From: an uncultured beta proteobacterium
Lineage (GTDB): Bacteria > Pseudomonadota > Gammaproteobacteria > Burkholderiales > Burkholderiaceae_C
Direction of reading: 5' to 3'
DNA length: 64,000 nucleotides
Assembly: GCA_903869595.1 (NCBI GenBank)
Contig: CAIPZV010000034.1
Location: forward strand, 1-64,000
Position 1 is the stretch's first letter. Each line of letters starts with the position of its first letter. This document shows positions 10,787 to 20,692 of this stretch, in pieces. The translations under genes were made by a program, and so were the position numbers. The notes beneath the pieces were generated by a model that was not told the origin of the DNA, searched no databases, and was given only the letters and a program-made list of their open reading frames with translations.

Positions 10787-11809
10787 ATGAAAAAATTTGA
10801 TGTCTATGCCATCGGCAATGCCTTGGTCGATTCCGAGTACCAAGTCAGCGAGGCCTTGTTGCAACAATCTGGCGTAGAAAAGCGCCACATGACGCTGATC
10901 GACGCACCGCGCCGCGCCGAGCTATTGCAGCATATGCATGGCGTGCCTTCGCACCGCACAGGTGGTGGCTCGGCGGGTAACACTATCGTGGCGGTGGCGC
11001 AGTTTGGGGGGAAAGCCTTTTACTCTTGCCGCGTCGCAGAAGACGAGTTGGGCGCTTTTTACACGCAAGACCTGGCCCACCACGGCGTGGCCACCAACCT
11101 CAGCCACACCCGCGCGCCGCACGGCCAGACCGGCATCTGCATGGTCATGGTGACGCCCGACGCCGAGCGCAGCATGAGCACCTTCTTAGGCGCCACCGCA
11201 GACCTGGACCACACCGCGCTGCACCCGCAAGATATCGAACGCTCACGCGTGTATTACATGGAAGGCTATCTGGCTGCATCACCCACCGGCGTGGATGCCG
11301 CCTTGCAAGGCCGCGCTATTGCCCACCGCGCCGGTGTGGCGCTGGCGTTGACGCTCAGCGACATGAGCATGATTAACTTTTGCCGCCCCGGCCTGGAGGC
11401 CATGGTGGGTGGTTCCGACGAAGCTGGGCGCCTGGAATATTTGTTTTGCAATGAAGAAGAAGCCCAGGTCTGGTGCGGCTCGCAAGACCTGGACGCCGTG
11501 TGCGCCCAGATCAGCACACTGGCCCGCGTGGTCTGCCTGACCCGCAGCGCCAAAGGCTGCATCGTGGTCGAAGGCGGGCAGCGCACCGAAGTGCCCGCCG
11601 TGCCCGTGAAGGCCTTGGACAGCAATGGCGCCGGCGATATGTTTGCCGGCGCATTCCTCTACGCGGTCACTCAAGGCTATAGCCATGTGCAGGCTGCCGC
11701 GTTAGGTAATCGTGCGGCAGCGCGGGTGGTCGGCCAATATGGCAATCGCTTGAATAGCGACGCAGTGGCGGAAGTGATGGCGGGGTTTAAGCAGGGCTTG
11801 GCGGCGTAA
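10787..11809 (+). CDS. adenosine kinase-like PfkB family carbohydrate kinase
   Basis: DVYAIGNALVDSEYQV; GGSAGNTIVAVAQFGG; LDSNGAGDMFAGAFLY PfkB signature. Confidence 0.88.
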   Translation: MKKFDVYAIGNALVDSEYQVSEALLQQSGVEKRHMTLIDAPRRAELLQHMHGVPSHRTGGGSAGNTIVAVAQFGGKAFYSCRVAEDELGAFYTQDLAHHGVATNLSHTRAPHGQTGICMVMVTPDAERSMSTFLGATADLDHTALHPQDIERSRVYYMEGYLAASPTGVDAALQGRAIAHRAGVALALTLSDMSMINFCRPGLEAMVGGSDEAGRLEYLFCNEEEAQVWCGSQDLDAVCAQISTLARVVCLTRSAKGCIVVEGGQRTEVPAVPVKALDSNGAGDMFAGAFLYAVTQGYSHVQAAALGNRAAARVVGQYGNRLNSDAVAEVMAGFKQGLAA

Positions 11810-11888
11810 ATTCGGGCCTTTAAAGGCGCTGTTTTTATGCGCTGTTTACTTGAAGCAGTTTGGTACATTGCCGCAGCTTGCAATGTAC

Positions 11889-12206
11889 TTAAGCCGCATC
11901 AAGTTCCTGCGTCAATTCAGGATGTTTGCTAATCAAGCGCAATAAGCAAAGCACGCCGCCGGGAGGGGTGAAACGACCTTGCTCCCAGTCTCGCAGCGTG
12001 GCAACCGGCGTGGCAATGCGATCTGCGAAAGCTTGCTGCGACAAACCAGCTTTGGCGCGTGCTTGACGTACCAAAATTTGTTCAGCTGTGGTCACCCTGC
12101 CCACGCCCGCCTTCGCTTCCTTCAGTGCTTGGCGCAAATCGGGCAAGGACATGCCTGCATCCAACTCGATGGCCTTAGCAATCTTTTCAACGTTCATTTT
12201 TTTCAT
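11889..12206 (-). CDS. HigA/NadS-like HTH antitoxin
   Basis: VRQARAKAGLSQQAFADRIATPVATLRDWEQGRFTPPGGVLCLLRLI; start MKKMNVEK at 12206, 1 nt from the upstream toxin stop. Confidence 0.82.
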   Translation of the reverse strand: MKKMNVEKIAKAIELDAGMSLPDLRQALKEAKAGVGRVTTAEQILVRQARAKAGLSQQAFADRIATPVATLRDWEQGRFTPPGGVLCLLRLISKHPELTQELDAA

Positions 12207-12207
12207 A

Positions 12208-12504
12208 TCAAACTGCTTTCTTGATGGCTTTATTGGCAATATTGGACTGATAAGCCTTGGCATACATCGTCACTAACAGCACGATGCCCTGTTCACTTAA
12301 GTTGAAATACACCACACGAACACCGCCTCGTTTACCGCGACCAGTCACCGACCAACGCACTTTACGGGCACCTTCTGCGCCTGGAATTACATCGCCTGCC
12401 AGGGGGTTTTTGGCAATCCAGTCAATAAAAGCAATACGCTCCGACTCGCTCCAAATCAGGGCCGCTTGCTTTTGAAAAGTGGGTGTTTCGACCACGGTAA
12501 ACAT
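12208..12504 (-). CDS. RelE/HigB-like toxin
   Basis: MFTVVETPTFQKQAALIWSESER...KNPLAGDVIPGAEGARKVRWSVTGRGKRGGVRVVYFNLSEQGIVLLVTMYAK. Confidence 0.82.
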   Translation of the reverse strand: MFTVVETPTFQKQAALIWSESERIAFIDWIAKNPLAGDVIPGAEGARKVRWSVTGRGKRGGVRVVYFNLSEQGIVLLVTMYAKAYQSNIANKAIKKAV

Positions 12505-12584
12505 GCGCTGGATTATACGGAAATCCCGTACGTCACGCGCTAAGAATTTACAGCGTTGGAAAAAAGTTTGCGGTTTCACTACCT

Positions 12585-12611
12585 GCCTGCTGAATTTGAG
12601 CAGGCTTTTTT
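12585..12611 (+). terminator. intrinsic-terminator-like hairpin
   Basis: GCCTGCT-GAATTTG-AGCAGGC followed by TTTTTT; no obvious + strand gene directly upstream. Confidence 0.45.
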
Positions 12612-12723
12612 CCCCAAGTCACATTGGATTTTTAACTGATTCAACTAGGTTAAGCCGCTTTGGCCTTGACGAGTGAAGCGTCATTACATAAGGTACGGAA
12701 CGCTAAACAAAAGAGCACCGCCA

Positions 12724-12969
12724 ATGCATACCGCAAAATTGAAAACCAATGGCCAGATCACCATTCCCAAGCAAGTTCGCAAGGCCCTGGGCCTCGATGC
12801 CGGTGGTCGAGTGGAGTTCGTTTTGGTCGGCCCTGGCCGTTATGAGTTGGTAGCTGCGACCCGCGACGTTAAGGAGCTCAAAGCCATGTTTGGGCCTGCC
12901 AAAAAGCTAGTCTCCATTGAAGCGATGAAGTCCACCATCGCATGGTGCGGGCAAACCAGCATTAAATAA
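12724..12969 (+). CDS. AbrB/MazE-fold (SpoVT-like) antitoxin, C-terminus altered by fusion to a higB remnant
   Basis: MHTAKLKTNGQITIPKQVRKALGLDAGGRVEFVLVGPGRYELVAATRDVKELKAMFG; tail ...WCGQTSIK reads into HigB-derived sequence. Confidence 0.8.
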   Translation: MHTAKLKTNGQITIPKQVRKALGLDAGGRVEFVLVGPGRYELVAATRDVKELKAMFGPAKKLVSIEAMKSTIAWCGQTSIK

Positions 12970-13043
12970 ACGCGCAGTGGCGCATATGTCTTTTGTGGCG
13001 CGAAGACGGCGCCTACCAAGTCGAAATTGTGGACTACCACTAA
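12949..13043 (+). pseudogene. 3' remnant of a higB toxin gene
   Basis: GGG CAA ACC AGC ATT [AA, one base short] ATA AAC GCG CAG TGG CGC ATA TGT CTT TTG TGG CGC GAA GAC GGC GCC TAC CAA GTC GAA ATT GTG GAC TAC CAC TAA = GQTSI-INAQWRICLLWREDGAYQVEIVDYH*; compare GQDSIRINSQWRLCFVWTQDGAADVEIVDYH at 24 kb. Confidence 0.85.
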
Positions 13044-13052
13044 GAGGTAACT

Positions 13053-13361
13053 ATGGCAGAACGATTAGACGAAATACACCCTGGCGAAATATTGCTGGAA
13101 GACTTCATGAAACCTATGGGCATCTCGGCCCGTCAACTGGCTGCGGACATCGATGTGTCCCCCAGCCGCATCAGCGAGGTGGTGAACGGTCAGCGCCCCA
13201 TCACCGCCGATACAGCCTTGCGGCTGGGCTTGTTCTTCAGTATGGAGCCGCGCTTTTGGCTGAATTTGCAGACGGAGTACGACATGCGTGTTGCCGCGCA
13301 CGCGGGCCTGGACAAAATCGCCGCCCGCATCCGCATTTATCAGCAGCCAGCGCAGGCGTGA
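13053..13361 (+). CDS. higA: HigA family addiction module antitoxin
   Basis: HPGEILLEDFMKPMGISARQLAADIDVSPSRISEVVNGQRPITADTALRLGLFFSMEPRFWLNLQTEYDMR; begins 9 nt after the higB remnant stop. Confidence 0.9.
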   Translation: MAERLDEIHPGEILLEDFMKPMGISARQLAADIDVSPSRISEVVNGQRPITADTALRLGLFFSMEPRFWLNLQTEYDMRVAAHAGLDKIAARIRIYQQPAQA

Positions 13362-13370
13362 AAAAGGCTT

Positions 13371-14249
13371 TTAGCCGCGCCGCTTGGCTGGCTTGGACAA
13401 AGTCGTAGCCACTTCCCGCGCGACCGCCTTGTCTTCAGAGCCCGCAAACTTGCTGTATTTGCCCAAGATGCTGACCAGTTGCCCATAAATACGGGGCGCG
13501 CCGGCCAGGCATTCTTGGTGTTCCAGAAAATCGGGCTCGCCGGTGAAGTTGCCTACCAAACCACCGGCTTCGGTGACCAGCAGCGAGCCTGCGGCCATGT
13601 CCCAGGGTTGCAGGCCGCGTTCAAAAAATCCGTCGCAATAACCGGCGGCCACATAGGCCAAGTCCAGCGCGGCCGCTCCGGGGCGGCGAATGCCTGCGGT
13701 GCGCTGCATCACTTCGCTCAGCATCGCCAGGTAGCCTTCAAAATCGCTGCCTGGGCGGAAGGGAAAGCCAGTGGAAATCAGGCATCCGGTTAGTTCGGTG
13801 CGCTTGGATACGCGCAGGCGCCGGTCGTTTAGAAATGCGCCGCGTCCTTTGGTGGCGGTGAACAAATCGTTGCGCGTCGGGTCATAGACCACGGCTTGCT
13901 CTATCTTGCCGCGCACCGACAGCGCAATGCTGACGCAGTACATTGGCAGACCGTGGATGAAGTTGGTGGTGCCGTCTAGCGGGTCGATGATCCAGACGAA
14001 TTCGGAGTCTTTGGCACCGTGGGTGGAGCCTGATTCTTCGGCGCGTATGCCATGGCCCGGGTAGGCGGTAAGCAGGGTTTCGATGATCGCTTGTTCTGCG
14101 GCGTGGTCCACTTCGGTGACGAAGTCATTGGCCAATTTTTGGGACACCCGCACGGACTCAATATCGAGGGCGGCGCGGTTGATGATGGACCCGGCAGCGC
14201 GGGCGGCCTTGACGGCCACATTCATCATGGGGTGCAGATTAAGTGACAT
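13371..14249 (-). CDS. suhB: inositol monophosphatase family protein
   Basis: [64 protein letters not shown]. Confidence 0.92.
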   Translation of the reverse strand: MSLNLHPMMNVAVKAARAAGSIINRAALDIESVRVSQKLANDFVTEVDHAAEQAIIETLLTAYPGHGIRAEESGSTHGAKDSEFVWIIDPLDGTTNFIHGLPMYCVSIALSVRGKIEQAVVYDPTRNDLFTATKGRGAFLNDRRLRVSKRTELTGCLISTGFPFRPGSDFEGYLAMLSEVMQRTAGIRRPGAAALDLAYVAAGYCDGFFERGLQPWDMAAGSLLVTEAGGLVGNFTGEPDFLEHQECLAGAPRIYGQLVSILGKYSKFAGSEDKAVAREVATTLSKPAKRRG

Positions 14250-14255
14250 CGGATT

Positions 14256-15224
14256 GTGGAGGGAAGAACAGGGGTGGCCCGCCCGAACAATGCGGACGGC
14301 AGCTGGCGCCGGGGCGGCGACAATAGGGTGATTTTACCGTTGGCGCCTCTTGTGACCGTTCGCACCCGTTTTGTACTCATCCAGACCAGCCATGCCGGCA
14401 ATGTAGGCGCCGCCGCGCGGGCCATGAAAACCATGGGTTTTGACGATTTGGTGTTGGTCGCCCCGCGCTGGCCCAACGTGCTGCGCCGCGAGGAAACCAT
14501 TCAAAGAGCCAGCGGCGCGCTCGATGTGCTGGCCAATGCGCGCATCGTCGATACCCTGGATGAAGCCCTCGATGGCATGGACCATTTGTGCGCCACCGCA
14601 ATGACGCCGCGCGATTTCGGGCCGCCCACGCGCACGCCGCGTGAGCATTTCAGCCGCTTTGCGGGCCCAGCGCAGCCCGCGTCAGCGCCCAGCGCAGTAG
14701 AACCCCCGCCGCAAGGCATCGCCTTCCTCTTCGGCTCCGAGCGCTTTGGCATGCGCAATGAAGACGTGTACCGCTGCCACGTGTGCCTGAGCATTGCGGC
14801 CAATCCGCAATTTGGCTCGCTCAATATCGGCGCGGCTTTGCAAGTTATTGCGTACGAATGGCGGCTGGCCTTGGGCAGCTTTCCTTTGCCCGGCAGCACG
14901 CCACACAACGCGCCAGCCGATGCGGCCCAGGTGGCGGGCATGTTGGCCCATTTGCAAGAATCTTTGGAGGCCTTGGGTTTTCTGGACCCGCTCGCGCCCA
15001 AGAAGCTAATGCCGCGCCTCAACCAGCTATTCAACCGCGCCAGCGTTACGCAAGAAGAAATTCATATCCTGCGCGGTATCGCCAAAGCCGTGCTGCAGCA
15101 ATCGGCGCAGCTACAGGCGAAGGTGCTTGCCGGGGCATCGGCTAGGGCCGAGCCTGAGGGCCAGGCCAAGGCGCAGGACATTGCGCGCGCCGCCAGCGCA
15201 TCACCGGCCCAGAAGCTAGACTAG
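14256..15224 (+). CDS. trmJ: SpoU-family tRNA/rRNA methyltransferase (TrmJ-like); start codon uncertain
   Basis: [73 protein letters not shown]. Confidence 0.9.
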   Translation: MEGRTGVARPNNADGSWRRGGDNRVILPLAPLVTVRTRFVLIQTSHAGNVGAAARAMKTMGFDDLVLVAPRWPNVLRREETIQRASGALDVLANARIVDTLDEALDGMDHLCATAMTPRDFGPPTRTPREHFSRFAGPAQPASAPSAVEPPPQGIAFLFGSERFGMRNEDVYRCHVCLSIAANPQFGSLNIGAALQVIAYEWRLALGSFPLPGSTPHNAPADAAQVAGMLAHLQESLEALGFLDPLAPKKLMPRLNQLFNRASVTQEEIHILRGIAKAVLQQSAQLQAKVLAGASARAEPEGQAKAQDIARAASASPAQKLD

Positions 15225-15229
15225 TCGCC

Positions 15230-15994
15230 ATGTTTTCCAAAATCCGCTCTGATATCCAATGCATTTTGGATCGCGACCCGGCTGCCCGCAGCACCTGGGA
15301 GGTCATCACCTGCTACCCCGGCCTGCATGCCGTCATCTTGCACCGCCCGGCGCATTGGTTTTGGACGCATGGCTTCAAATGGCTGGGACGCTTTACCTCG
15401 CATATCGCGCGTTTTCTCACTGGCATCGAAATCCACCCCGGCGCCATCATCGGTGAGCGCGTATTCTTTGACCACGCCATGGGCACGGTGGTCGGCGAGA
15501 CCGCCGAAATCGGCGACGGCTGCACGATTTACCAGGGCGTTACTTTGGGCGGCACTTCGCTCTACAAAGGCGCCAAACGCCACCCCACTTTAGGCAAAGA
15601 CGTGGTCGTCAGCGCAGGCGCCAAAGTGCTGGGCGGTTTTGATGTCGGCGATGGCGCCAAAATCGGCAGCAACGCGGTCGTTATCAAGCCTGTGCCTGCC
15701 GGGGCCACCGCCGTGGGTATCCCGGCGCGCATCATCCAAAGTAAAGCCGACGAAAGCGCCGATGTGGCCGGTTCGCAGCCCAAATTCAGCGCTTATGGAA
15801 TTACGCAAGAAGACGACCCGGTGAGCCAGGCCTTGCGCGGCCTGATCGATAGCGCGGCCACCCAAGACCAGCAAATTGCCCGCTTGTGGCTTGCGCTAGA
15901 AAAAATATGCCAACAGCAGCAACTGCAAATGCCCGAAGGCGAGCGCGGGGACTGCTTCGAGGCCGAGCGTCTCAGCCAGCTAGTCGGTAAATAA
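15230..15994 (+). CDS. cysE: serine O-acetyltransferase
   Basis: [72 protein letters not shown]. Confidence 0.95.
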   Translation: MFSKIRSDIQCILDRDPAARSTWEVITCYPGLHAVILHRPAHWFWTHGFKWLGRFTSHIARFLTGIEIHPGAIIGERVFFDHAMGTVVGETAEIGDGCTIYQGVTLGGTSLYKGAKRHPTLGKDVVVSAGAKVLGGFDVGDGAKIGSNAVVIKPVPAGATAVGIPARIIQSKADESADVAGSQPKFSAYGITQEDDPVSQALRGLIDSAATQDQQIARLWLALEKICQQQQLQMPEGERGDCFEAERLSQLVGK

Positions 15995-16001
15995 ACCGCG
16001 T

Positions 16002-16103
16002 TTAGCTGCCGGTGCGCCGCGGTCGCTGTGCTGTTTTAGGCCGAAAAGCCTTGCACACGCTATCGACGGTTTCCATATACGGCCCGCCGATCAAATCCAC
16101 GCA
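16002..16103 (-). pseudogene. displaced duplicate of the mog 3' end with its own stop codon
   Basis: Reverse translation CVDLIGGPYMETVDSVCKAFRPKTAQRPRRTGS*; matches the Mog C-terminus CVDLIGGPYMETVDSVCKAFRPKNAQRAPRVA*. Confidence 0.9.
16035..16103. repeat. 69-bp direct repeat, copy A (flanks vapBC)
   Basis: 65/69 identity to 16979-17047, no gaps, counted by eye. Confidence 0.92.
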
Positions 16104-16143
16104 TAACGCCCCTGTGCAAAATCTGGCTTGACAGCCGCGGTAT

Positions 16144-16155
16144 TGATACATATCA
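16144..16155. promoter_or_regulatory. palindromic operator candidate upstream of vapB
   Basis: TGATA-CA-TATCA perfect 5-2-5 inverted repeat about 34 nt before the vapB ATG. Confidence 0.4.
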
Positions 16156-16188
16156 TGAGATCTACCATTTAGTCAGAAGGAGGTCACA

Positions 16189-16449
16189 ATGCATCAAACC
16201 GCCAAGATATTTGCCACAGGTCGCAGCCAGGCGGTTCGCCTGCCGCTGGAATTTCGCTTTGACGTCGCCGAAGTCTTTATTCGCTGGGACCCAGCCACCG
16301 GCGATGTGGTGCTGTCACGCAAACCGACCGATTGGCAAGGTTTGCTCGACGTGGTGACCCTCAACAAGGACGAAGACCTGCTGATTGAACGCCGCCAAAG
16401 CAGCGCGCGGCGCGACCCCTTTGAAGGCTATGAGGGCTTTGAATCATGA
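16189..16449 (+). CDS. vapB: VapB-type AbrB-like antitoxin
   Basis: [55 protein letters not shown]. Confidence 0.88.
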   Translation: MHQTAKIFATGRSQAVRLPLEFRFDVAEVFIRWDPATGDVVLSRKPTDWQGLLDVVTLNKDEDLLIERRQSSARRDPFEGYEGFES

Positions 16450-16859
16450 GCCAGCGCTACATGCTGGACACCAACGTCGTGAGCCACATCATGCAGGGGC
16501 GCGACGCCCCATTGCTCGATCGCCTTACCAAGGTGCCGGTGGGGCAGGCCGTCATGTCCAGCGTGACCCTTGCAGAGTTGGAATACGGTTTGCACCGCAA
16601 AGGGCAACCGGTTCGCTTGCGCAATGCCCTGACCCAAGTGCTGCTGCGTATGGATGTGTTGCCCTGGGATGAAGACGTGGCAACTTGCTACGGAGCGTTT
16701 TGCGGCACGCTGGAAGCGCAGGGCATCACTCTCAGCGACTTTGACATGATGATCGCCGCTCACGCGCTGGCCTTGGATGTCACCTTGGTCAGCCGTGACA
16801 AGGCCTTTGCGCAAGTGCCAACTGGCGTGAATCAAGGTTTGAAGCTAGAGGTTTGGTGA
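16446..16859 (+). CDS. vapC: VapC PIN-domain toxin
   Basis: [16 protein letters not shown]...[17 protein letters not shown]...[33 protein letters not shown] overlap with vapB. Confidence 0.92.
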   Translation: MSQRYMLDTNVVSHIMQGRDAPLLDRLTKVPVGQAVMSSVTLAELEYGLHRKGQPVRLRNALTQVLLRMDVLPWDEDVATCYGAFCGTLEAQGITLSDFDMMIAAHALALDVTLVSRDKAFAQVPTGVNQGLKLEVW

Positions 16860-16870
16860 CCCACGCTATT

Positions 16871-16892
16871 GCAAAGCCCAAAGCGGCTTTGC
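16871..16892 (+). terminator. hairpin downstream of vapC, candidate terminator
   Basis: GCAAAGCC-CAAAGC-GGCTTTGC perfect 8-bp stem; weak T-tract. Confidence 0.4.
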
Positions 16893-16948
16893 AAGAAATT
16901 TTGGTGGAGCCGGTCGTCAGCGCTACTTGGCCATGCAGAGTCAGTGAA

Positions 16949-17557
16949 TCAGGCCACGCGCGGCGCCCGCTGCGCATTTTTAGGTCGAAAAGCCTTGCAC
17001 ACGCTGTCCACGGTTTCCATATATGGCCCGCCGATCAAATCCACGCAATAGGGCACCGCCGCAAAAATGCCCGGCACCTTCACTGCGCCGCTGTCGTCCT
17101 TCAGGCCTTCCAGCGTTTGGGCAATCGACTTGGGCTGGCCTGGCAGGTTGATGATCAGGCTTTTGCCGCGTATCACCGCCACCTGGCGCGAAAGAATCGC
17201 GGTGGGCACAAAGTTCAGGCTGATCTGGCGCATTTGCTCGCCAAAGCCGGGCATCACCTTGTGCGCCACGGCCAGCGTGGCTTCGGGCGTCACATCGCGC
17301 ATCGCCGGACCGGTGCCGCCGGTGGTCAGCACCAGGCTGCAATCGGCGTCCACCAATTCAATCAGCGCGGCGCTAATGCCTGCTTCTTCATCCGGTATCA
17401 GGCGTTCTATAAAAGTAATAGGGTTGTGCAGCGCGCTTTGCAACCATTCTTTGAGAGCGGGCAAGCCCAAGTCTTGATAGACGCCTGCGCTGGCGCGGTC
17501 GCTGATGGACACCAATCCAATACGCAGGGCCTCGGGGCCGCTTTCTTTGTCGCTCAT
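16949..17557 (-). CDS. mog: molybdopterin adenylyltransferase
   Basis: IGLVSISDRASAGVYQDLGLPALKEWL; VLTTGGTGPAMRDVTPEAT; INLPGQPKSIAQTLEGLK. Confidence 0.93.
   Translation of the reverse strand: MSDKESGPEALRIGLVSISDRASAGVYQDLGLPALKEWLQSALHNPITFIERLIPDEEAGISAALIELVDADCSLVLTTGGTGPAMRDVTPEATLAVAHKVMPGFGEQMRQISLNFVPTAILSRQVAVIRGKSLIINLPGQPKSIAQTLEGLKDDSGAVKVPGIFAAVPYCVDLIGGPYMETVDSVCKAFRPKNAQRAPRVA
16979..17047. repeat. 69-bp direct repeat, copy B (inside mog)
   Basis: 65/69 identity to 16035-16103. Confidence 0.92.
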
Positions 17558-18213
17558 ATATCTATTGACGGGTTGGTTGGTGGCAGTGGGGCGTCGTCGA
17601 GCGCGTTTTCGCCTGCAAGTTCGGCGCGCACCAGTTGAAAAATTTCGCGATATGGACGGCCATGGCGCGGCGCCATACCGGGCTTTTCGGGCAGCGCGTC
17701 TTTGCGCGCTTGGCGTATCAGGGCGCGCAATTGCTGGCTGTCGGTTTGCGGGCTCAGGTTAATCCACTGGCCCAGCGCATCGTCATCGGCCAGCAGGCGG
17801 TCGCGCCAGATTTCGCTTTGGTGCAGGGTTTGGGTTTCAAGGGCTGAGGGCGTGTGCTGCGCTACCAGGGCCGTGCGGATCGCGTCCAGCATCGGCGCTT
17901 CGAGCTTGCGCATCAGCTTGCCGATAAATTGCATTTGCCGCCGCTTGCCCTCGAAATTGCTGATGCGTTTGGCCTCGGCCACTGCTTCCACCAATTTGTC
18001 GGGCAGTTGCAAGCGGGTCATCAATTCGGCGCGCAGGGTGAGCAAATCCTCGCCTAGTTTTTGCAATTCGGTGCTTTCGCGTTTGAGGTCGGTGCGGGTG
18101 GCGTCTTCGGTACCTTTGAGCTCGCGCTTGTATTCCAAGTCCAGCGCGCTGCCCTCCGCAACAAACTGACCTTTAACGAAATAGCCTTTTTTTAGTTTTC
18201 TTGACATAGCCAA
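17554..18213 (-). CDS. yjgA: ribosome biogenesis factor YjgA/DarP (DUF615)
   Basis: MSRKLKKGYFVKGQFV...SKTELKRE-like N-terminus; YREIFQLVRAEL C-terminus. Confidence 0.82.
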   Translation of the reverse strand: MAMSRKLKKGYFVKGQFVAEGSALDLEYKRELKGTEDATRTDLKRESTELQKLGEDLLTLRAELMTRLQLPDKLVEAVAEAKRISNFEGKRRQMQFIGKLMRKLEAPMLDAIRTALVAQHTPSALETQTLHQSEIWRDRLLADDDALGQWINLSPQTDSQQLRALIRQARKDALPEKPGMAPRHGRPYREIFQLVRAELAGENALDDAPLPPTNPSIDI

Positions 18214-18229
18214 GTATCATAGCCGCCGC

Positions 18230-19630
18230 ATGAAGAACGCCAAACACTCCCCCCGCCATCGCACTGACACCCCGCTCGCCGGGTTTGCTTACAGCCGCGA
18301 TTTCTTTGAATCCCGCGTTGACCTGAGCCTCAAAACCGCCAAAAAACTAGGCGCTAGCGACGCCGCTGCCGAAGTCTCCGAGTCCTGCGGGCTGAGCGTA
18401 TCGGTGCGCAATGGCGAACTCGAAAACGTAGAACGCAACCGCGACAAATCGCTGGGCGTCACCGTCTACCTGGGCCAGCGCCGGGGCAATGCCAGCACCT
18501 CTGATTTTTCCGATGCCGCCATCGCGCAAACCGTGCGCGCCGCCTACGACATCGCCCGCTTTACCGCCGAAGACGCGTTTGCCCGCCTGCCCGAGTCGCG
18601 TGACGTCTGCCCGGAAAGCCAGCGCGGCCGCGACCTGGATTTATTCCACCCCTGGAACGTGCAAAGCGACGAGGCCGCGCAAATCGCCCTGGCTTGCGAA
18701 TCGGCCGCCATGACAGTCGATAAGCGCATCAGCAACAGCGAAGGCGCGGCGGTGTCGGCGCAGCAATCGCATTTCTTTACCGCGCACACAAATGGCTTTC
18801 GTGGCGGCTACGCCAGCTCGCGCCATTCGCTGTCGGTATCGCCCATCGCGGGCAAAGGCAAAGACATGCAGCGCGACGGCTGGTACAGCTCCATGCGCAA
18901 AGCTTCCGAACTGGCCTCGCCCGAAGCCGTGGGCCGTTACGCCGCCGAGCGCGCGCTCAGCCGCTTGAAGGCACGCAAAATCGCCACCACCGAATGCCCG
19001 GTGCTTTTTGAATCCCCCATGGCCGCCGGCCTCTTGGGCACGTTTGTGCAAGCCGTCAGCGGCGGCGCGCTTTACCGCAAAAGCACTTTTCTGCTCGACA
19101 GCCTGGACAAGCGCGTATTCCCCTCGCACCTGGATATTTTTGAAGACCCCTTTGTGCGCGGCGGCAAAGGCAGCTCGCCCTTCGACGACGAAGGCGTGCG
19201 CGTGCGCGCCCGTCAAGTGGTGGAGCGTGGCCGCGTGATGGGCTATTTTTTAAGCAGCTACACCGCGCGCAAACTGGGCATGCGCACCACCGGCAATTCC
19301 GGCGGCTCGCACAACCTGGTGCTCAGCTCGCGCCACACCCGCCCCGGTGACGATTTGCCCGCCATGATCCGCAAACTCGGGCGTGGCCTGTTGGTCACCG
19401 AATTGATGGGGCAGGGCGTGAACTATGTGACGGGCGACTACTCGCGCGGCGCCAGCGGCTTTTGGGTAGAAAACGGCGAGATCGCCTACCCGGTGCACGA
19501 AATCACCATCGCCGGCAATATGAAAGACATTTTTAAAGGCATCGAAGCCGTTGGTGCTGATACCTACAACTACGGCGCTAAAACCGTAGGCTCCATCCTC
19601 GTCAACCGGATGATGGTCGCGGGCTCGTAA
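18230..19630 (+). CDS. pmbA: metalloprotease PmbA/TldE
   Basis: SVRNGELENVERNRDKSLGVTVYLGQRRGNASTSDFS; VTGDYSRGASGFWVENGEIAYPVHEITIAGNMKDIF. Confidence 0.95.
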   Translation: MKNAKHSPRHRTDTPLAGFAYSRDFFESRVDLSLKTAKKLGASDAAAEVSESCGLSVSVRNGELENVERNRDKSLGVTVYLGQRRGNASTSDFSDAAIAQTVRAAYDIARFTAEDAFARLPESRDVCPESQRGRDLDLFHPWNVQSDEAAQIALACESAAMTVDKRISNSEGAAVSAQQSHFFTAHTNGFRGGYASSRHSLSVSPIAGKGKDMQRDGWYSSMRKASELASPEAVGRYAAERALSRLKARKIATTECPVLFESPMAAGLLGTFVQAVSGGALYRKSTFLLDSLDKRVFPSHLDIFEDPFVRGGKGSSPFDDEGVRVRARQVVERGRVMGYFLSSYTARKLGMRTTGNSGGSHNLVLSSRHTRPGDDLPAMIRKLGRGLLVTELMGQGVNYVTGDYSRGASGFWVENGEIAYPVHEITIAGNMKDIFKGIEAVGADTYNYGAKTVGSILVNRMMVAGS

Positions 19631-19691
19631 GCTGGTTGCTGCACTTAGCGGTTGCGCCCTTTGTTCATGGCGCCCTGCCGCTTTTGGTTGC

Positions 19692-20138
19692 TTAAGCGCT
19701 TAAAGCCGTTTTCACCGCCGCCGACACGGCAGACATTTCTGCTTTACCTGCAAGCTGCGCCTTAGCCAAACCCATGACTTTGCCCATATCGCCCGGGCCG
19801 CTGGCGCCGGATTCGGCCAAGATGGCGCGCACAGCGGCCAGCACTTCGTCGGCGGACATGCGCTGCGGCAAATAGGCTTGCAGCACCACGATTTCAGAAG
19901 CTTCCTTGTCCGCCAAATCCTGGCGCGCGGCTTTTTCATAAGCGGCAACGGAGTCTTTGCGCTGCTTGATCAGCTTGTCCACCAGCCCAATCACAGCGGC
20001 GTCGTCCAGCACCACGCGTTCATCCACTTCTTTTTGCTTGCACGCGGCCAGCAGCAGGCGGATGGTGCCCAGGCGCTCGCTGTCTTTGGCGCGCATGGCG
20101 GTTTTCATGTCTTCGGTAATTTGGTCTTTCAGGGACAT
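19692..20138 (-). CDS. yqeY: GatB/YqeY domain-containing protein
   Basis: MSLKDQITEDMKTAMRAKDSERLGTIRLLLAACKQKEVDERVVL; DMGKVMGLAKAQLAGKAEMSAVSAAVK. Confidence 0.92.
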   Translation of the reverse strand: MSLKDQITEDMKTAMRAKDSERLGTIRLLLAACKQKEVDERVVLDDAAVIGLVDKLIKQRKDSVAAYEKAARQDLADKEASEIVVLQAYLPQRMSADEVLAAVRAILAESGASGPGDMGKVMGLAKAQLAGKAEMSAVSAAVKTALSA

Positions 20139-20291
20139 GGTGTTCTCCAAGAGGATGAGGGGCGCAATGAAAAAAAGCCCACCGAGGGTACTCGGGCGGG
20201 CTTCGGGGCGGGCGGGCGGCTGGTAGGCCGATCCACCCGGCAATACGGTTTGTGGCGCATTGCATTCAGCGGCGAGCCGCTGGAATCGGGT

Positions 20292-20504
20292 TTAAAACAG
20301 TTTCTTGGGCAACTGCATGCTGCGGATGCGCTTGTAGTTGCGCTTCACTGCGGCTGCTTTTTTGCGCTTACGAATCGCGGTGGGCTTTTCGTAGAACTCG
20401 CGGGCGCGCAAGTCGGTCAGCAGGCCCAGCTTTTCAATCGTGCGCTTAAAGCGGCGCAGGGCAACGTCAAAGGGTTCGTTTTCTTTTACACGGATCGTGG
20501 TCAT
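20292..20504 (-). CDS. rpsU: 30S ribosomal protein S21
   Basis: [55 protein letters not shown]. Confidence 0.96.
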   Translation of the reverse strand: MTTIRVKENEPFDVALRRFKRTIEKLGLLTDLRAREFYEKPTAIRKRKKAAAVKRNYKRIRSMQLPKKLF

Positions 20505-20692
20505 TACGTAATGGTGTCCAAAAGGTGCCGACGATGCACTCGGGGGAAGATCGGGCCTCCCAAGTCATGTACAGCGAAATTCCCCGCAAAAATGGTGATC
20601 AGGCAGCGGGGGATTGCCAGCAAAGCCTAGCATTATATCCTCGCCGCAGAGGCTTTTCGCCCGGGCTATCTGGATTTAGGCCGGCGGCCCGC

